Counted from the stretch's first letter, positions 1 to 9,738 are shown. The stretch is 38,881 nucleotides of DNA from Thermoguttaceae bacterium (GCA_025062105.1 JANXAQ010000075.1:1-38881), one strand, 5' to 3'. The notes: generated by a model from the letters alone, not told the origin. Numbers and translations: made by a program.

Positions 1-9
1 TGGGTGCTC

Positions 10-141
10 TGGCAGGCCAGAGCAAAAACCCCTTGGAAAACATCTCCGGAAGGTTTTCGGGTAGAAGAAAGATGCTTTTTCTAAGTTCTTATACATTAAG
101 GAGTTACAGATAAGTATTATCCGTTCACTAAACTTTGAACT
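10..141. repeat. Left arm of window-terminal inverted repeat
   Basis: These 132 bases are the exact reverse complement of 38750-38881, the last bases of the window. The middle part (around 80-115) resembles the interior of the F3-like repeats near 4450 and 4730 (a CTAAG...AAAGAAGTTACA pattern), so the arm is probably a copy of an interspersed repeat. The nine bases before it (1-9) are not matched at the other end. Confidence 0.9.
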
Positions 142-163
142 CCTTATCCTGCACAGCATGGTC

Positions 164-310
164 GGACTTTCACCATTTTTGGCGTCCTGCTCGAAAGGGG
201 AAAACTCTAAGTCCTTGGCATTATTGGAGTTAGGAAATTAGGCGAACAAAAAGAGGTTTCGCCGTAACTTCTGAAGGCCATAGCAGTTAAGAGAAATGGC
301 AAAAGTCGAG
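164..310 (+). mobile_element. F3 repeat copy (MITE-like)
   Basis: An F3 unit: a degenerate left end (GGACTTTCACCATTTTT), the typical interior (CTCTAAG...GGAGTTAGGAAATT...GTTTCGCCGTAACTT) and a good right end (AAATGGCAAAAGTCGAG). It is very similar to the copies at 25679-25826 and 31903-32050. No target duplication is visible here. Confidence 0.75.
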
Positions 311-386
311 CTAAGATGCCACCGAGCGTTTGCTAGCGGATTGCCACTGTCCGGTTCTTTAAAGAGCATTTGCCACCGCGGAGCGG

Positions 387-431
387 AAAAAAAACAGTCC
401 GGCAGACCGCTTGCGCGCCCATGCCGGACTG
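387..431 (-). terminator. Rho-independent terminator of the GH127 gene
   Basis: Read on the minus strand, a perfect 10-bp stem (CAGTCCGGCA / TGCCGGACTG, 395-404 with 422-431) and a 17-base loop are followed directly by eight T residues (complement of 387-394). It lies about 245 bases beyond the stop codon of the minus-strand GH127 gene, which leaves a long 3' untranslated stretch. Nothing else nearby would use it. Confidence 0.8.
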
Positions 432-676
432 TAGTCCCCCCTGGGAACGTGTCAAAGGCTTTCCTGGTCTCGCCTGTATATGGAGGACGTGGCGAAGTTG
501 TTTTAGCTAATCGGCAGAATCGGCCCGTTAACTTTGAAAAATACGGAAAAATCCGCACCTTTTTAGCACACAACCCAACCGGAAACCTTTTTCTCCAACC
601 AGGTGAAATTGCCCCCAACGCCGTCCAAGAATATAGCGTCTGAACAGGCGGGGTTCCATTTAGCGGAATTTTATGT

Positions 677-3088
677 TTACTCCACTTTCCATTCCAAAAT
701 GCCGCCGGACCAATTGGGTTTCAGCTGGACTTCGATCCGAAGGGCGCGTGTTCGGACCGGCTCAAACTGCACCCGGTGGTATTTGTTCGGCTCCGTGCCG
801 TAGGAGTCCTTGGTCAGAACCGGTTTCCACTCTTGGCCTTCTTTGTACAAAAGTCGCCAAGACTGCGGGGTTCGGCAGTGTCGCTTCAAGGGTTCATCAT
901 CGAACCAATAGACTTCCACGGCCCGGACGATCTGGGGCTCCGACCAATCGTACTGGACCCACTCTTTGGTGCCTAGGTGGTTCCACCAGGTAAATCTCGG
1001 AATGTCGTGGTCGCAGGAGTTTTTCGGTTCCAGGCCGTCGTTGAGAGCTGAAAGTACACCTACCCCGACGAAGGAGGCGGACGGCTCGGCCATTTCCATA
1101 AGAGTAAGCGGTTCCGAGGGGCCTAGGCTATCCGGATCCAACGGCCGATAGAGCCGACCCTGCCAACTCGGATCATCCGTCCTGGGCTTTTTGGTTTTGC
1201 CATCTTGTCGGACCCAGACGATCATTTCCCCAGCTTCTCGATGGTCCCAGGCGTAATAGGGGATGGCCCGGACGGTGCGGCCATCTCGGGTCTTGGCCGA
1301 AATCATTACTATCCCGCCCAACAGGTCCGGCTTCCAGTGGGGCTGAAACTCTGGCTGGCGGGCCAATTGGATATTGCGGACTCGGCCGCCGTTATCCACG
1401 GCTTCAAAGCAATAGACGATTGGCCCGCGTTGGATGGCGACCCGGCCTCGGTTGGCCTCGACCAATGGATGTGATTCGATCCGATCCACCTCCATCGGGA
1501 AGTCCAATTCGATCCGGTCGCCCGGCTGCCAGCTCCGCCGGAAGACCAGATAACCCTTTTGCACTTGTGGTTTTTCTACCGGTTGGCCGTCGAGTTGGAC
1601 TCGGACCGGTCGGCCTTCGGTCCAGCCGGGCAGACGGCAATGAATGGTAATATCCATTTCCTTTTGCGGCTCCAGGGTAATGGCCACCCTGCCTTCCCAA
1701 GGATATCGGGTCTGCTGACGAACCACCAGTTTGGAGCCGGCTAAGGAAATCTCTGCCCGGCTGGCAACATACAGATTCACATACAGATCCTTTGGGCCCA
1801 CGGCATACACATATCCGGGCAACGAAGGCAACACCCGAACTACATTGGTTGGGCAGCAGGCGCAGGGATAGAACGGTTGCCGATGGTGGTTGCCGGCCGA
1901 TTCTAGAGGATTGACGTAAAAGAACCTGTCTCCCTTCAACGATACGCCAGACAAAAAACCGTTGTACAATACTCGTTCCAGGACATCGGCGTATTGGGCG
2001 TCGGCATGGAGAAGGGCCATCCGATGCGCCCAAAGGGCCAGACCGATCGCCGCACAGGTTTCACAATACGCACTGGCATTGGGCAGTTCATACCGATCGC
2101 CAAACGCCTCTCCAGCATGGCGGGCACCAATGCCACCTGTAATATACATTTTATACAACGTCAAATCTTTCCACAGCCGATCTAAGGCCTGGATGAATCC
2201 TTCGTCGCCGGTATAAGCGGCCACGTCGGCCATGCCACAGACTAAATACATCATCCGTACCGCATGACCGACCACTTCGTCCAATTGGCGGACCGGTTTG
2301 TGGTCCTGGAACATCGGTCCAAAGAGATTGTCCCTGCCTTGGCGTTTGGCCTCGTCGCCCCGGATGTCTAAGAAGAAGTGCGCCAATTTCAAATACTTTT
2401 CTTGGCCGGTTACTTCGTAGAGTTTCACTAAGGCGAGTTCTACCTCTTCGTGGCCGCACACGCCGCGTCGTTTGTCCGGGCCGAAAATGCTCTCAATATG
2501 GTCGGCAAACCGGACCGCTACATCCAGCAGCGTCTTTTTGCCGGTGGCCCGGTAATGAGCGGCGGCCGCCTCGAACAAATGCCCCGCACAATAAAGTTCA
2601 TGCATATCCTTCAGATTTGTCCATCGTTTGCCTGGCTCTTTCAGCGTGTAGTAGGTGTTCAGATAACCGTCCGACTGCTGGGCCGCCGCTATCTTAGCGA
2701 TTACCTCATCGACTTTTTTCTCCAGCTCCGGATCTGGCAGATCAGCCAGGCTGTAAGAAGCCCCTTCCAACACTTTATACACATCGGAATCGTTGAAATA
2801 GATGCCCTCAAATTGACCGGGCATTAGTTTGGCCGCCTTGGCGAAATTGGAAATCCGCCCCGTCTGCTCGCACCAGGCGAAATTGTGCGGCAAAGATACC
2901 TTCCGATTGGTTTCGATTCGGGGAGCCCAGAAGATGTCCTGCACCTTGACCTGGGTAAACGGCACGGCCGAGAGTTTACGATGTTTCGGCCCTTCGGCGG
3001 CTTGGCCTTGTTCTCCACCCCCTATGCCCCCCAGCAGATTGACTCCCATCAGAACTACCAACCAATTCGTGCATCGTACCGAACTCAT
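677..3088 (-). CDS. Exported GH127-type beta-L-arabinofuranosidase (DUF1680 family)
   Basis: This 803-residue protein matches glycoside hydrolase family 127, whose known members remove terminal beta-L-arabinofuranosyl groups from plant glycans. A hydrophobic signal peptide (WLVVLMGVNLLGGIGG, then GQAAE) points to export. The (alpha/alpha)6-type domain carries the family's zinc/nucleophile elements: CETC near residue 340 and PCACCPTN near 410; in characterised GH127 enzymes one of the paired cysteines is the nucleophile and Glu-Cys-Cys-Cys binds zinc. A beta-sandwich follows, and the last 130 residues (EWVQYDWSEPQIVRAVEVYWFDD...) look like a discoidin-type carbohydrate-binding domain. I start at ATG 3088, with GGG eight bases upstream; a TTG at 3121 would add 11 residues before the signal peptide. 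The gene lies 137 bp downstream of dapB with no functional link. Substrate specificity is inferred only. Confidence 0.88.
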   Translation of the reverse strand: MSSVRCTNWLVVLMGVNLLGGIGGGEQGQAAEGPKHRKLSAVPFTQVKVQDIFWAPRIETNRKVSLPHNFAWCEQTGRISNFAKAAKLMPGQFEGIYFNDSDVYKVLEGASYSLADLPDPELEKKVDEVIAKIAAAQQSDGYLNTYYTLKEPGKRWTNLKDMHELYCAGHLFEAAAAHYRATGKKTLLDVAVRFADHIESIFGPDKRRGVCGHEEVELALVKLYEVTGQEKYLKLAHFFLDIRGDEAKRQGRDNLFGPMFQDHKPVRQLDEVVGHAVRMMYLVCGMADVAAYTGDEGFIQALDRLWKDLTLYKMYITGGIGARHAGEAFGDRYELPNASAYCETCAAIGLALWAHRMALLHADAQYADVLERVLYNGFLSGVSLKGDRFFYVNPLESAGNHHRQPFYPCACCPTNVVRVLPSLPGYVYAVGPKDLYVNLYVASRAEISLAGSKLVVRQQTRYPWEGRVAITLEPQKEMDITIHCRLPGWTEGRPVRVQLDGQPVEKPQVQKGYLVFRRSWQPGDRIELDFPMEVDRIESHPLVEANRGRVAIQRGPIVYCFEAVDNGGRVRNIQLARQPEFQPHWKPDLLGGIVMISAKTRDGRTVRAIPYYAWDHREAGEMIVWVRQDGKTKKPRTDDPSWQGRLYRPLDPDSLGPSEPLTLMEMAEPSASFVGVGVLSALNDGLEPKNSCDHDIPRFTWWNHLGTKEWVQYDWSEPQIVRAVEVYWFDDEPLKRHCRTPQSWRLLYKEGQEWKPVLTKDSYGTEPNKYHRVQFEPVRTRALRIEVQLKPNWSGGILEWKVE

Positions 3089-3225
3089 CAGGCTTGCCCT
3101 TTCTGTAAATCTAGAAAGCAATTCGTACTCTCCAAAACACCGAAAACTGGCTTATCGTTAGACTACCTTACTTGAGCAGCCATGGCCAGTCTTTAACCGG
3201 TTCCCCGCCGCTTTCCCGCCAGGAT

Positions 3226-4044
3226 TTACAGTCCGAGGATTTCCCGCATGGAGTACCAGCCGGGGGGTTTACCGGCCAGGAATTTGGCGGCGGCCAACGC
3301 CCCCCGGGCATAACAATCCCGGCTCGTAGCGCGAACGGTAATCTCTAGCAGTTCGCCCAACATGCCGAAGACAATCGTATGTTGGCCTGGATCGTCGCCC
3401 ACCCGGACCGCATGATAGCCGATCTCTTCGTGCCCTCGGCGGCCGGGCCGACCTTGCCGACCGTGTACATGCCGGTTCTGCCCCATCTGCTCGGCAATCA
3501 GCCGACCAAAAGCTAAGGCCGTCCCGCTGGGCGAATCCTCCTTGAACCGATGATGCCGCTCAATGATCTCTACATCCGCATCGTGGTCTTTCAGGGCTTG
3601 GGCGGCCAGTTCCACAAGCTTCATGGCTAAGTTCACCGAAAGACTCATGTTCGGCGCCTGCAAGACCGGAATATGTTGAGCTGCTTCCCGAAGGCGGGCT
3701 GTCTGCTCTGGGGTAAGGCCCGTAGTGGCAAAGACCAAGGCAATCTGCTGATCCAGACAGGTCTGGATGACCCGGCTAGCCGCTTCCGGAACAGAGAAAT
3801 CGATCATTACATCCGGCTTAGCCGAACCTAGCTCCGACGACAGCACGACGCCAATCGGCTCCAGGCCTGCCACCCGGCCCGCATCTGTTCCCAATTGGGG
3901 ATGGTCCGGGGCTTCCAAGGCAGCCACGATGTGCAGTTGTGGATCTTCGGCTGCTAGAGCCACTAAGCGGCGTCCCATTCGGCCAGCCGCCCCATGAATA
4001 CAAACCTGAATCGGCTTTTTGATACTTATAGAATGCTCCTGCAT
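3226..4044 (-). CDS. dapB: 4-hydroxy-tetrahydrodipicolinate reductase
   Basis: DapB reduces 4-hydroxy-tetrahydrodipicolinate with NAD(P)H in the diaminopimelate/lysine pathway in the cytoplasm. The N-terminal Rossmann motif is HGAAGRMGRRL; the substrate-binding and catalytic signature ERHHRFKEDSPSGTAL lies near residues 155-170, with the His-His and Lys of the family. FATTGLT and QAPNMSLSVN are also typical. Length (272 residues) is normal. I choose ATG 4044 because AGAAGGAG stands six bases upstream and MQEHSISIKKPIQVCIHG fits DapB N-termini; a longer reading frame to 4098 would add 18 residues running towards the F1 repeat that begins at 4083. That repeat occupies the promoter region. Confidence 0.95.
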   Translation of the reverse strand: MQEHSISIKKPIQVCIHGAAGRMGRRLVALAAEDPQLHIVAALEAPDHPQLGTDAGRVAGLEPIGVVLSSELGSAKPDVMIDFSVPEAASRVIQTCLDQQIALVFATTGLTPEQTARLREAAQHIPVLQAPNMSLSVNLAMKLVELAAQALKDHDADVEIIERHHRFKEDSPSGTALAFGRLIAEQMGQNRHVHGRQGRPGRRGHEEIGYHAVRVGDDPGQHTIVFGMLGELLEITVRATSRDCYARGALAAAKFLAGKPPGWYSMREILGL

Positions 4045-4050
4045 AAAATG

Positions 4051-4058
4051 CTCCTTCT
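4051..4058 (-). promoter_or_regulatory. Ribosome-binding site deciding the dapB start
   Basis: Minus-strand AGAAGGAG lies six bases before ATG 4044. It favours this start over the in-frame upstream codon at 4098. Confidence 0.75.
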
Positions 4059-4082
4059 GGGTGGTTTGCTCCGAAAGCAGTA

Positions 4083-4299
4083 AGAACCTCTGTTTCATTC
4101 AAAGGAGACATCTTCGCACGATTTCGCACTATTTATTAGTCTTCGCACTATTTAGTCTCCTGCCTCTCAAACCTATCGATAGGGTTGCTAGCACTGCTAG
4201 CGACCTACATATAGTAGGGCGTTAAATGAAGCGGGCCAATCCCCACCGCTTCAAAGCTTCCTGAAGTTCACTCTATGTTCAGGATTATGCAGAGGTTCC
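4083..4299 (+). mobile_element. F1 repeat copy (MITE-like) upstream of dapB
   Basis: Left end AGAACCTCTG...CATTCAAAGGAGA, right end CTATGTTCAGGATTATGCAGAGGTTCC. The interior holds the family landmarks (GGGTTGCTAGCACTGCTAG, ACATATAGTAGG) plus an internal near-duplication of TTCGCACTATTTATTAGT. No target duplication survives. It occupies the 5' flank of dapB. Confidence 0.8.
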
Positions 4300-4424
4300 A
4301 AAAAACTCTCACAATGTTTCCCAGAGTAGGAATCGCTTTTCCTAAATTACCCATTTTCCCCAAATTGTGGCTCCAAAGCTGTTACTCCACTCGGCCGAAC
4401 TGTTACAAGTTAAAAATTAAAAAT

Positions 4425-4767
4425 TTCCTAAACCAAAAAATCTTCAAAACATAAGTCCTTGAAATAAAAGAAGTTGCAAAAAAGCAAAAGGTCGCAAGTA
4501 GAAATTCCTGATTTTCAGCCTCGAACAAAGGCAAGATGGATCCATTTGCCGGAAAAGTTCCAGAGCCTTTGTTGATTGCTTCTCTATTTTGCCTCAATTT
4601 CCTTTTCCTTACCCCTTTTGCTTATCTCGACTTTTGCCAATTTCCAGAGTACAGCCTCTTTGGGATATCCTAACCCTCTGACAATCTTGGAGTTAGGAAA
4701 TTTGCAGAACAAAGAATCCTCAAAACCTAACGCCTTGACATAAAAGAAGTTACAAAAAGAAGTCAAG
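4425..4767. repeat. Two degenerate F3-like repeats
   Basis: About 4425-4490 and 4626-4767 share the string CTTCAAAACATAAGTCCTTG / CCTCAAAACCTAACGCCTTG followed by ACATAAAAGAAGTT. The second starts with CTCGACTTTTGCCAATTT and resembles the copy at 29068-29215. They look like an older F3 subfamily. Short reading frames here show no coding character. Confidence 0.55.
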
Positions 4768-5285
4768 TTTCTTTAAAACTTTCCTGCCAGACTAGGCAAA
4801 GCTGGCAAGCGGGGTTCAAAACTCTACTGCCCTGCAGGTTGGGTAGGTTACGGAATGGGGCTGATAATATGAGCCTTTAAAGCCCAACAATACCCCCCTT
4901 AAGTGGGAAGTGGGACAGGTAATATAACTAGTTATACAAAAATAAGTTACGAGCATCACCATACTTGCTTCTCCAGGCAGGACCACTCCGGAAGATCATC
5001 CGGAAAAATCTTTTGGAAAATCAGCAAACTGGCCTTGACGTCTGGGATGGGGATTAGGTATTTATCCGCCCGCTCTTCTACCTGAGTGCATGTGCGAGTG
5101 TTCCGGAAAGCTTTTCTGGCGGGGCGATCGGCCCGGTCTATGGATGAGTCTCTAGGGTACACAATCTTCTGCCAAATCAGAGGATTGGGGATTTTGTGTG
5201 GCCAGATCGGCCGATTCGTTTCCCCAAGCGGAATATCGGTATGGGTTGATAAGGTCGTCTCATCCTGGGCAAGGAAAGGAGAACT
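4768..5285. other. Gene-free stretch upstream of the secretin gene
   Basis: I see no gene here. A possible promoter with TTGACG at 5035-5040 and a weak TATTTA 18 bases later could drive the secretin gene, leaving a leader of about 215 bases. The only other notable site is the strong AAGGAAAGGAG just before the start codon. Confidence 0.3.
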
Positions 5286-8200
5286 GTGTTGAAAGCCATC
5301 AGATGGATGTGGATTGGGTTAGTGCTGGTAGGGATGAGTTTAATGGGTGCAACAACCCAAGCCGGAACCCTTCCAAGTTCCCTGGGCTGGGTGGCAGGGC
5401 AATGGGGGATAACGCAAGTCGGTTCACCAGACCGAGCGCCAGCAGACAAAAAAGCACAGGCCGATGAGCTGCTGCGGCGTGCCCGAGCGGCCTTAGCAGA
5501 AAACGATCTGGAGGCTGCCGAGCAGTTGGTTGCCCAGGCAGAGCGGTTGGGTGTCCCCTATGGAGCGATGAGTTTGGGCGACACCCCCGAACGGGTTCGC
5601 CGGGACATTGAGCTGAAACGCTCTGCGACCGCCAGACGTTCTGGCGGGTTATTACCGCTACCTTTCCGGAAACCGGAGGCGGAGCCGACCGATCCGTTTG
5701 CAGCCCGCGGTCGAAGTGCCGAAGAAGATTCCCGTCGCTCAGCAGCCGAGCCGAACGATGACTCCATCAGCATGCTTCCGCCAGTCGATCAAGTTAGTCC
5801 GGTCCCGCCTCCTGCTGGCAGCGTGGGTAACCGGCCAGGCCTGTCCGGTCCAACCGGCTATGATGCCAGTGCCCGAAGCGGCGATCGAACCCGCAGCGAT
5901 GAGCTATTGATATCAGCTCGTCGGGCTTTGGCCTTGGGCGATGTGCGCCGAGCCAGCCAGTTGGTTCAGCAAGCTCGAGAATTGAATGTGCGTTATGGAC
6001 CGAATGAAGATTCTCCGGCCAGGGTGGAGATGGCCATTCGCCAGTATGAAGAGCTCATGCAGCAACCGCCCGAACGCCGTCAGTCGGAAGGCTTTCGTCG
6101 GCAATATGCGAAGATTTTATTGGAACAGGCGGAAGCCTTGGCTGCCTGGCAACAATATGGGGAAGCCGAACGACTGGCTTTGGAAGCCAGCCGATTAGGG
6201 GTTACCTATGGCCCGTTTGAGACGCGACCAGAGACACTGCTTCGGCAGATTGACCAAGCGCGTCGGCAAGCGCGTGGGGCGGTGCAACCGGCTTCGGGAC
6301 AATTTCCTGTCAGTCCAGCGGTTGGTCCGTATGACCATCAACGCGCCAGCCATGCCCTGTATGATCCTCGACAAGATACCACTCGGAATATCTGGGCAGG
6401 GGCATCAGCCCCTGGAGGCAGCGGTCCAGAAGCTGGCTCCAGCCCTGGCCTGACACTCTTCCGTCAGGGCGAAGAAGCCCTGCGGAATCGGGATACCGAG
6501 ACCGCCATTCGATTGTTCCGACAAGCAGCACAATACCGTCATGAACTGGATCCGGTAACTCAGCAACGGCTGCAAGAGTATTTGCAACTGTATTCCACGC
6601 CCTCGCCGCCGGGCGGCTCGATGATCGACGAAGCAGTAGCCCGGCAACAGGCTCTGCTTCGGCAGATTCATGCTGAGGTAGCTCAGCAGGAAAGCAACGC
6701 CCTGAAACTGCGGGAAACCGATCCACGCGGGGCGTTGGCTCTTCTAGAAGAAACTCGCAAACGTGTCGAAACCACCCAAGGCTTAGACGCCAACGCCCGC
6801 GCCCAACTACTGCGGCGCATCGATCGGAATATCGAACAGATGCGCAAATACATCGAAGAAAACCGTTCTCGAATTGAACTCGACGAACAAAATCGCCGCC
6901 TCCAAGAAGAAGTTACCCGCAGCCAGATGACCAAACTAGAAATCCAACAAAAACTGGCTGCTATGGTGGATGAATATAATCGACTGATGGATGAACAGCG
7001 GTTTGCCGAGGCGGAAGTGGTGGCTAAACGGGCTTATGAGCTCGATCCGGATAACCCGGTAACCGTACAGTTGGTCACCCAATCCAAATTTGTGCGTCGA
7101 TTCTTCAACAATCTCCGGATTCAGGAAGAAAAAGAACGATCTTTTGTAGATCGGTTGGCTGAGGTGGATGCCAGCATGGCGATCCCAGTCGGCGACCGCA
7201 ATCCGCTGGTCTTCCCAGACGCCAAAGAATGGGCTCAGCTAACCAAAACCCGTTCCAAATATCTGGCCGAACGACGTCGGGGCCTCTCAGAACGAGAATT
7301 GGAAATCGAACGGAAGTTGAAAACCCCAGTCACCCTGGATTTCAAAAACGCTCCCCTCTCCACAGTAATGGAGTATTTAGCCAAGCTGGCTGATGTCAAC
7401 CTACATTTGGATCCCCAGGGCTTGGCCGAAGAAGGCGTTACCACAGATACTCCGATTACCATCAGCCTCACGCATGAGGTCTCGCTTAAAAGTGCTCTGA
7501 ATCTGATCCTGCAGCCGCTTCATCTAAGTTATGTGATCAAAGATGAGGTACTAAAGATCACCAGTGAACAAGCTCGCTCCGGAGAGGTCTATACAGTAAC
7601 CTATCCGGTAGCCGATCTGGTAATTCCGATTCCTAACTTTACGCCGAATCCTCGGATGGGTTTGGCCGGAGCCTATCATGATGCATTAGGGGCAGTGGGC
7701 TATGGTGGTATGCCTGCATGGGCCGGTGGGGCCGCAGCGCCGTTGGCCGTGGTCGCCACCCGAGACGGTACTCCGAATACTGCGATGATCAGCCCGGCCA
7801 TCTTGGCCCAAATGCAACAAGCCACTGGCGGTGCCGCAGGTGCAACCCCTGGGGGGCCGACGACCGGCTTGCCCTTGGCATTCGGACCAGGTGGACTGGG
7901 CGGCGGAGTCCAGGCCGACTTCGATAGCCTCATCAAACTCATCACCTCCACCGTCAAACCTCAAAGCTGGAGCGACGTGGGGGGACCTGGCTCCATCGAA
8001 CCCTTCCCAGTCAACCTGAGTATCGTCGTCAGCCAAACCCAGGAGGTTCACGAAGAAATCGTGGATCTGTTGGAACAGCTTAGGCGGCTCCAAGACCTGC
8101 AGGTAACCATCGAAGTACGATTCATTACCTTGATCGACAACTTCTTCGAACGGATTGGAGTGGATTTTGACTTCGACATCAACGACAACAACGACTTTCC

Positions 8201-9167
8201 AGGTCAAATCTTCGGCGTTCGTGATCCTACAGTGCCCCCACAATACACCAATCAAACCTATGACCAAGATCGTCCCCGAAATACCCAAGATCAAGATCTC
8301 CGGCGAAACCAAAGTACTGTGGCCGGTCTGAATACCGCCGGAGCGGGAATTAATCTAGGGACCTTCTCAGCTGACCTAGATATTCCGTTTCGGCAGGATA
8401 GTTTCTCGCTGACCATTCCTCAATTTGGCGGCTTTCCTGCAGGTGCCAATCCGGGCGCTCAGATCGGCTTTGCGATCCTGAGCGAAATCGAAGCCTTCTT
8501 CTTCATCCAAGCCGCCCAAGGCGATACACGGACCAACATCCTGCAGGCTCCGAAAGTAACCCTATTCAACGGACAGCAGGCCTTTGTGTCGGATACTTCG
8601 CAAACTCCGTTTGTTATCAGTGTGATTCCGGTAGTGGGCGATTTTGCAGCCGCCCAGCAGCCGGTCATCGTCATCCTGAACGAAGGTACCTTCCTGACCG
8701 TCCAGGCAGTAGTTTCCAACGACCGGCGGTTTGTCCGACTCACTATAGTGCCTTTCTTCAGTAAGATCGAGGATGTCAATACGTTTACGTTTACCGGCTC
8801 CGAAACCAGCAGCGAAGAGTCCTCCTCCGAAGGCAATCAGGAAACCCCCAACGACAACACCAAAAACAGGAATTCTCGGACCGTTCGCCGGGAGGGTACC
8901 ACCGTGCAGTTACCTACCTTCTCGTTTGTGACGGTAACGACCACGGTCAGCGTGCCGGACGGTGGCACCGTCTTGCTAGGCGGCATCAAACGCCTCAGTG
9001 AACAACGCCGGGAGTTCGGTGTGCCGATGCTCAATAAACTTCCTTATATCAATCGGCTGTTCCGAAACGTCGGCATTGGTCGAGAAACTTCCAGCCTAAT
9101 GATGATGGTTACCCCTCGCATCATCATCCAAGAAGAAGAAGAGGAACGCTTGGGCATCCTCCCCTAG
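5286..9167 (+). CDS. Large secretin (type II/IV pilus-type outer-membrane channel) with helical-repeat N-terminus
   Basis: The last third is a clear secretin (GspD/PilQ family), which forms multimeric outer-membrane pores. The C-terminal signature VPDGGTVLLGGIK (near residue 1223) is followed by GVPMLNKLPYINRLFR and TPRIII. Before it are an STN/N0-like domain (LDFKNAPLSTVMEYLAKLADV, about 680-770), an N1-type domain (VSQTQEVHEEIVDLLEQLRRLQ) and GVDFDFDIND (about 957). The N-terminus has a signal peptide (WIGLVLVGMSLMGATTQAG), then three related helical repeats, each about 45 residues (near 61, 206 and 277: LLxxARxAL...A.QLVxQAxxLxVxYG), separated by Pro/Ser-rich linkers, then TPR-like and coiled-coil sequence (390-640). 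At 1,293 residues it is far longer than the usual 600-750. Start GTG 5286; TTG 5289 is equally placed behind AAGGAAAGGAG. No partner secretion gene is adjacent. Confidence 0.9.
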   Translation: MLKAIRWMWIGLVLVGMSLMGATTQAGTLPSSLGWVAGQWGITQVGSPDRAPADKKAQADELLRRARAALAENDLEAAEQLVAQAERLGVPYGAMSLGDTPERVRRDIELKRSATARRSGGLLPLPFRKPEAEPTDPFAARGRSAEEDSRRSAAEPNDDSISMLPPVDQVSPVPPPAGSVGNRPGLSGPTGYDASARSGDRTRSDELLISARRALALGDVRRASQLVQQARELNVRYGPNEDSPARVEMAIRQYEELMQQPPERRQSEGFRRQYAKILLEQAEALAAWQQYGEAERLALEASRLGVTYGPFETRPETLLRQIDQARRQARGAVQPASGQFPVSPAVGPYDHQRASHALYDPRQDTTRNIWAGASAPGGSGPEAGSSPGLTLFRQGEEALRNRDTETAIRLFRQAAQYRHELDPVTQQRLQEYLQLYSTPSPPGGSMIDEAVARQQALLRQIHAEVAQQESNALKLRETDPRGALALLEETRKRVETTQGLDANARAQLLRRIDRNIEQMRKYIEENRSRIELDEQNRRLQEEVTRSQMTKLEIQQKLAAMVDEYNRLMDEQRFAEAEVVAKRAYELDPDNPVTVQLVTQSKFVRRFFNNLRIQEEKERSFVDRLAEVDASMAIPVGDRNPLVFPDAKEWAQLTKTRSKYLAERRRGLSERELEIERKLKTPVTLDFKNAPLSTVMEYLAKLADVNLHLDPQGLAEEGVTTDTPITISLTHEVSLKSALNLILQPLHLSYVIKDEVLKITSEQARSGEVYTVTYPVADLVIPIPNFTPNPRMGLAGAYHDALGAVGYGGMPAWAGGAAAPLAVVATRDGTPNTAMISPAILAQMQQATGGAAGATPGGPTTGLPLAFGPGGLGGGVQADFDSLIKLITSTVKPQSWSDVGGPGSIEPFPVNLSIVVSQTQEVHEEIVDLLEQLRRLQDLQVTIEVRFITLIDNFFERIGVDFDFDINDNNDFPGQIFGVRDPTVPPQYTNQTYDQDRPRNTQDQDLRRNQSTVAGLNTAGAGINLGTFSADLDIPFRQDSFSLTIPQFGGFPAGANPGAQIGFAILSEIEAFFFIQAAQGDTRTNILQAPKVTLFNGQQAFVSDTSQTPFVISVIPVVGDFAAAQQPVIVILNEGTFLTVQAVVSNDRRFVRLTIVPFFSKIEDVNTFTFTGSETSSEESSSEGNQETPNDNTKNRNSRTVRREGTTVQLPTFSFVTVTTTVSVPDGGTVLLGGIKRLSEQRREFGVPMLNKLPYINRLFRNVGIGRETSSLMMMVTPRIIIQEEEEERLGILP

Positions 9168-9284
9168 TAGGTTAGCCAGGGGAAACAATCCTTTTGCTTC
9201 CCCCCCAATTTGGAGCCTGCTGTGATTCGCACCTCCTCCCCTTGAGGGGTTCCCCGGCAGTCACGGGAGCCCCATGACTAACTT

Positions 9285-9331
9285 GGCCCGCCGGGAATCT
9301 TCTCCCTTTACCCGGCGGGCCGTCTATTTTT
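9285..9331 (+). terminator. Rho-independent terminator of the secretin gene
   Basis: A perfect 11-bp GC stem (GGCCCGCCGGG, 9285-9295, with CCCGGCGGGCC, 9311-9321) and a 15-base loop are followed by GTCTATTTTTG. A weaker hairpin (GGGGAAACAA with TTGCTTCCCC, one mismatch) precedes it at about 9180-9204, just after the stop codon. Confidence 0.85.
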
Positions 9332-9363
9332 GAGAAACCTCGGCATCCTCCGGAACTAATATT

Positions 9364-9738
9364 GGAACCTCTGCATTATTCAAAGGGGATATTTTCCATA
9401 TTGGTTTACTCTTCCTCTAACCCAATATATAGGTTTAGGATTGTTAGCACCCAATAGATAGAAGGTATTCGGGTAGCAGAACCCAGCGCCTCCAGAATCT
9501 GAAGTTGCTAAAGTACAGGAACCTCTGCATAATTCAAGGAGGATATTTTTATACCATTTTGGATGTCCTTCCTCTAACACAACATCTAGAGCTGCAGTAT
9601 TGTTAGCACCCAATAGATAGTAGGTGTTCGAATAGAAGAACCGAACGGCTATAGAATCAAAAGTCCATAAAGTTCACTACATGTTCAGGATTTTGCAGAG
9701 GCTCCTACACTATATGTTCAAGATTTTGCAGAGGTTCC
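9364..9738 (+). mobile_element. F1 repeat copy split by a second F1 copy
   Basis: The outer unit starts with GGAACCTCTGCATTATTCAA and ends with CTATATGTTCAAGATTTTGC then AGAGGTTCC. It is interrupted at 9517 by a complete second copy (9518-9705). Without the insertion and its duplicated TACA it would be about 183 bp, normal for the family. Confidence 0.88.
9518..9705 (+). mobile_element. F1 repeat copy nested inside another F1 copy
   Basis: A complete 188-bp unit (GGAACCTCTGCATAATTC ... GATTTTGCAGAGGCTCC), flanked on both sides by TACA (9514-9517 and 9706-9709). The 4-bp direct repeat is the target duplication made in the older copy, so this copy transposed after the outer one was in place. 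Confidence 0.9.

Noticed and set aside
7686..8312. A 208-residue minus-strand reading frame inside the secretin gene
   Set aside because: It lies wholly within the strongly supported plus-strand secretin domain, has no family resemblance and mirrors the codon pattern of that gene.
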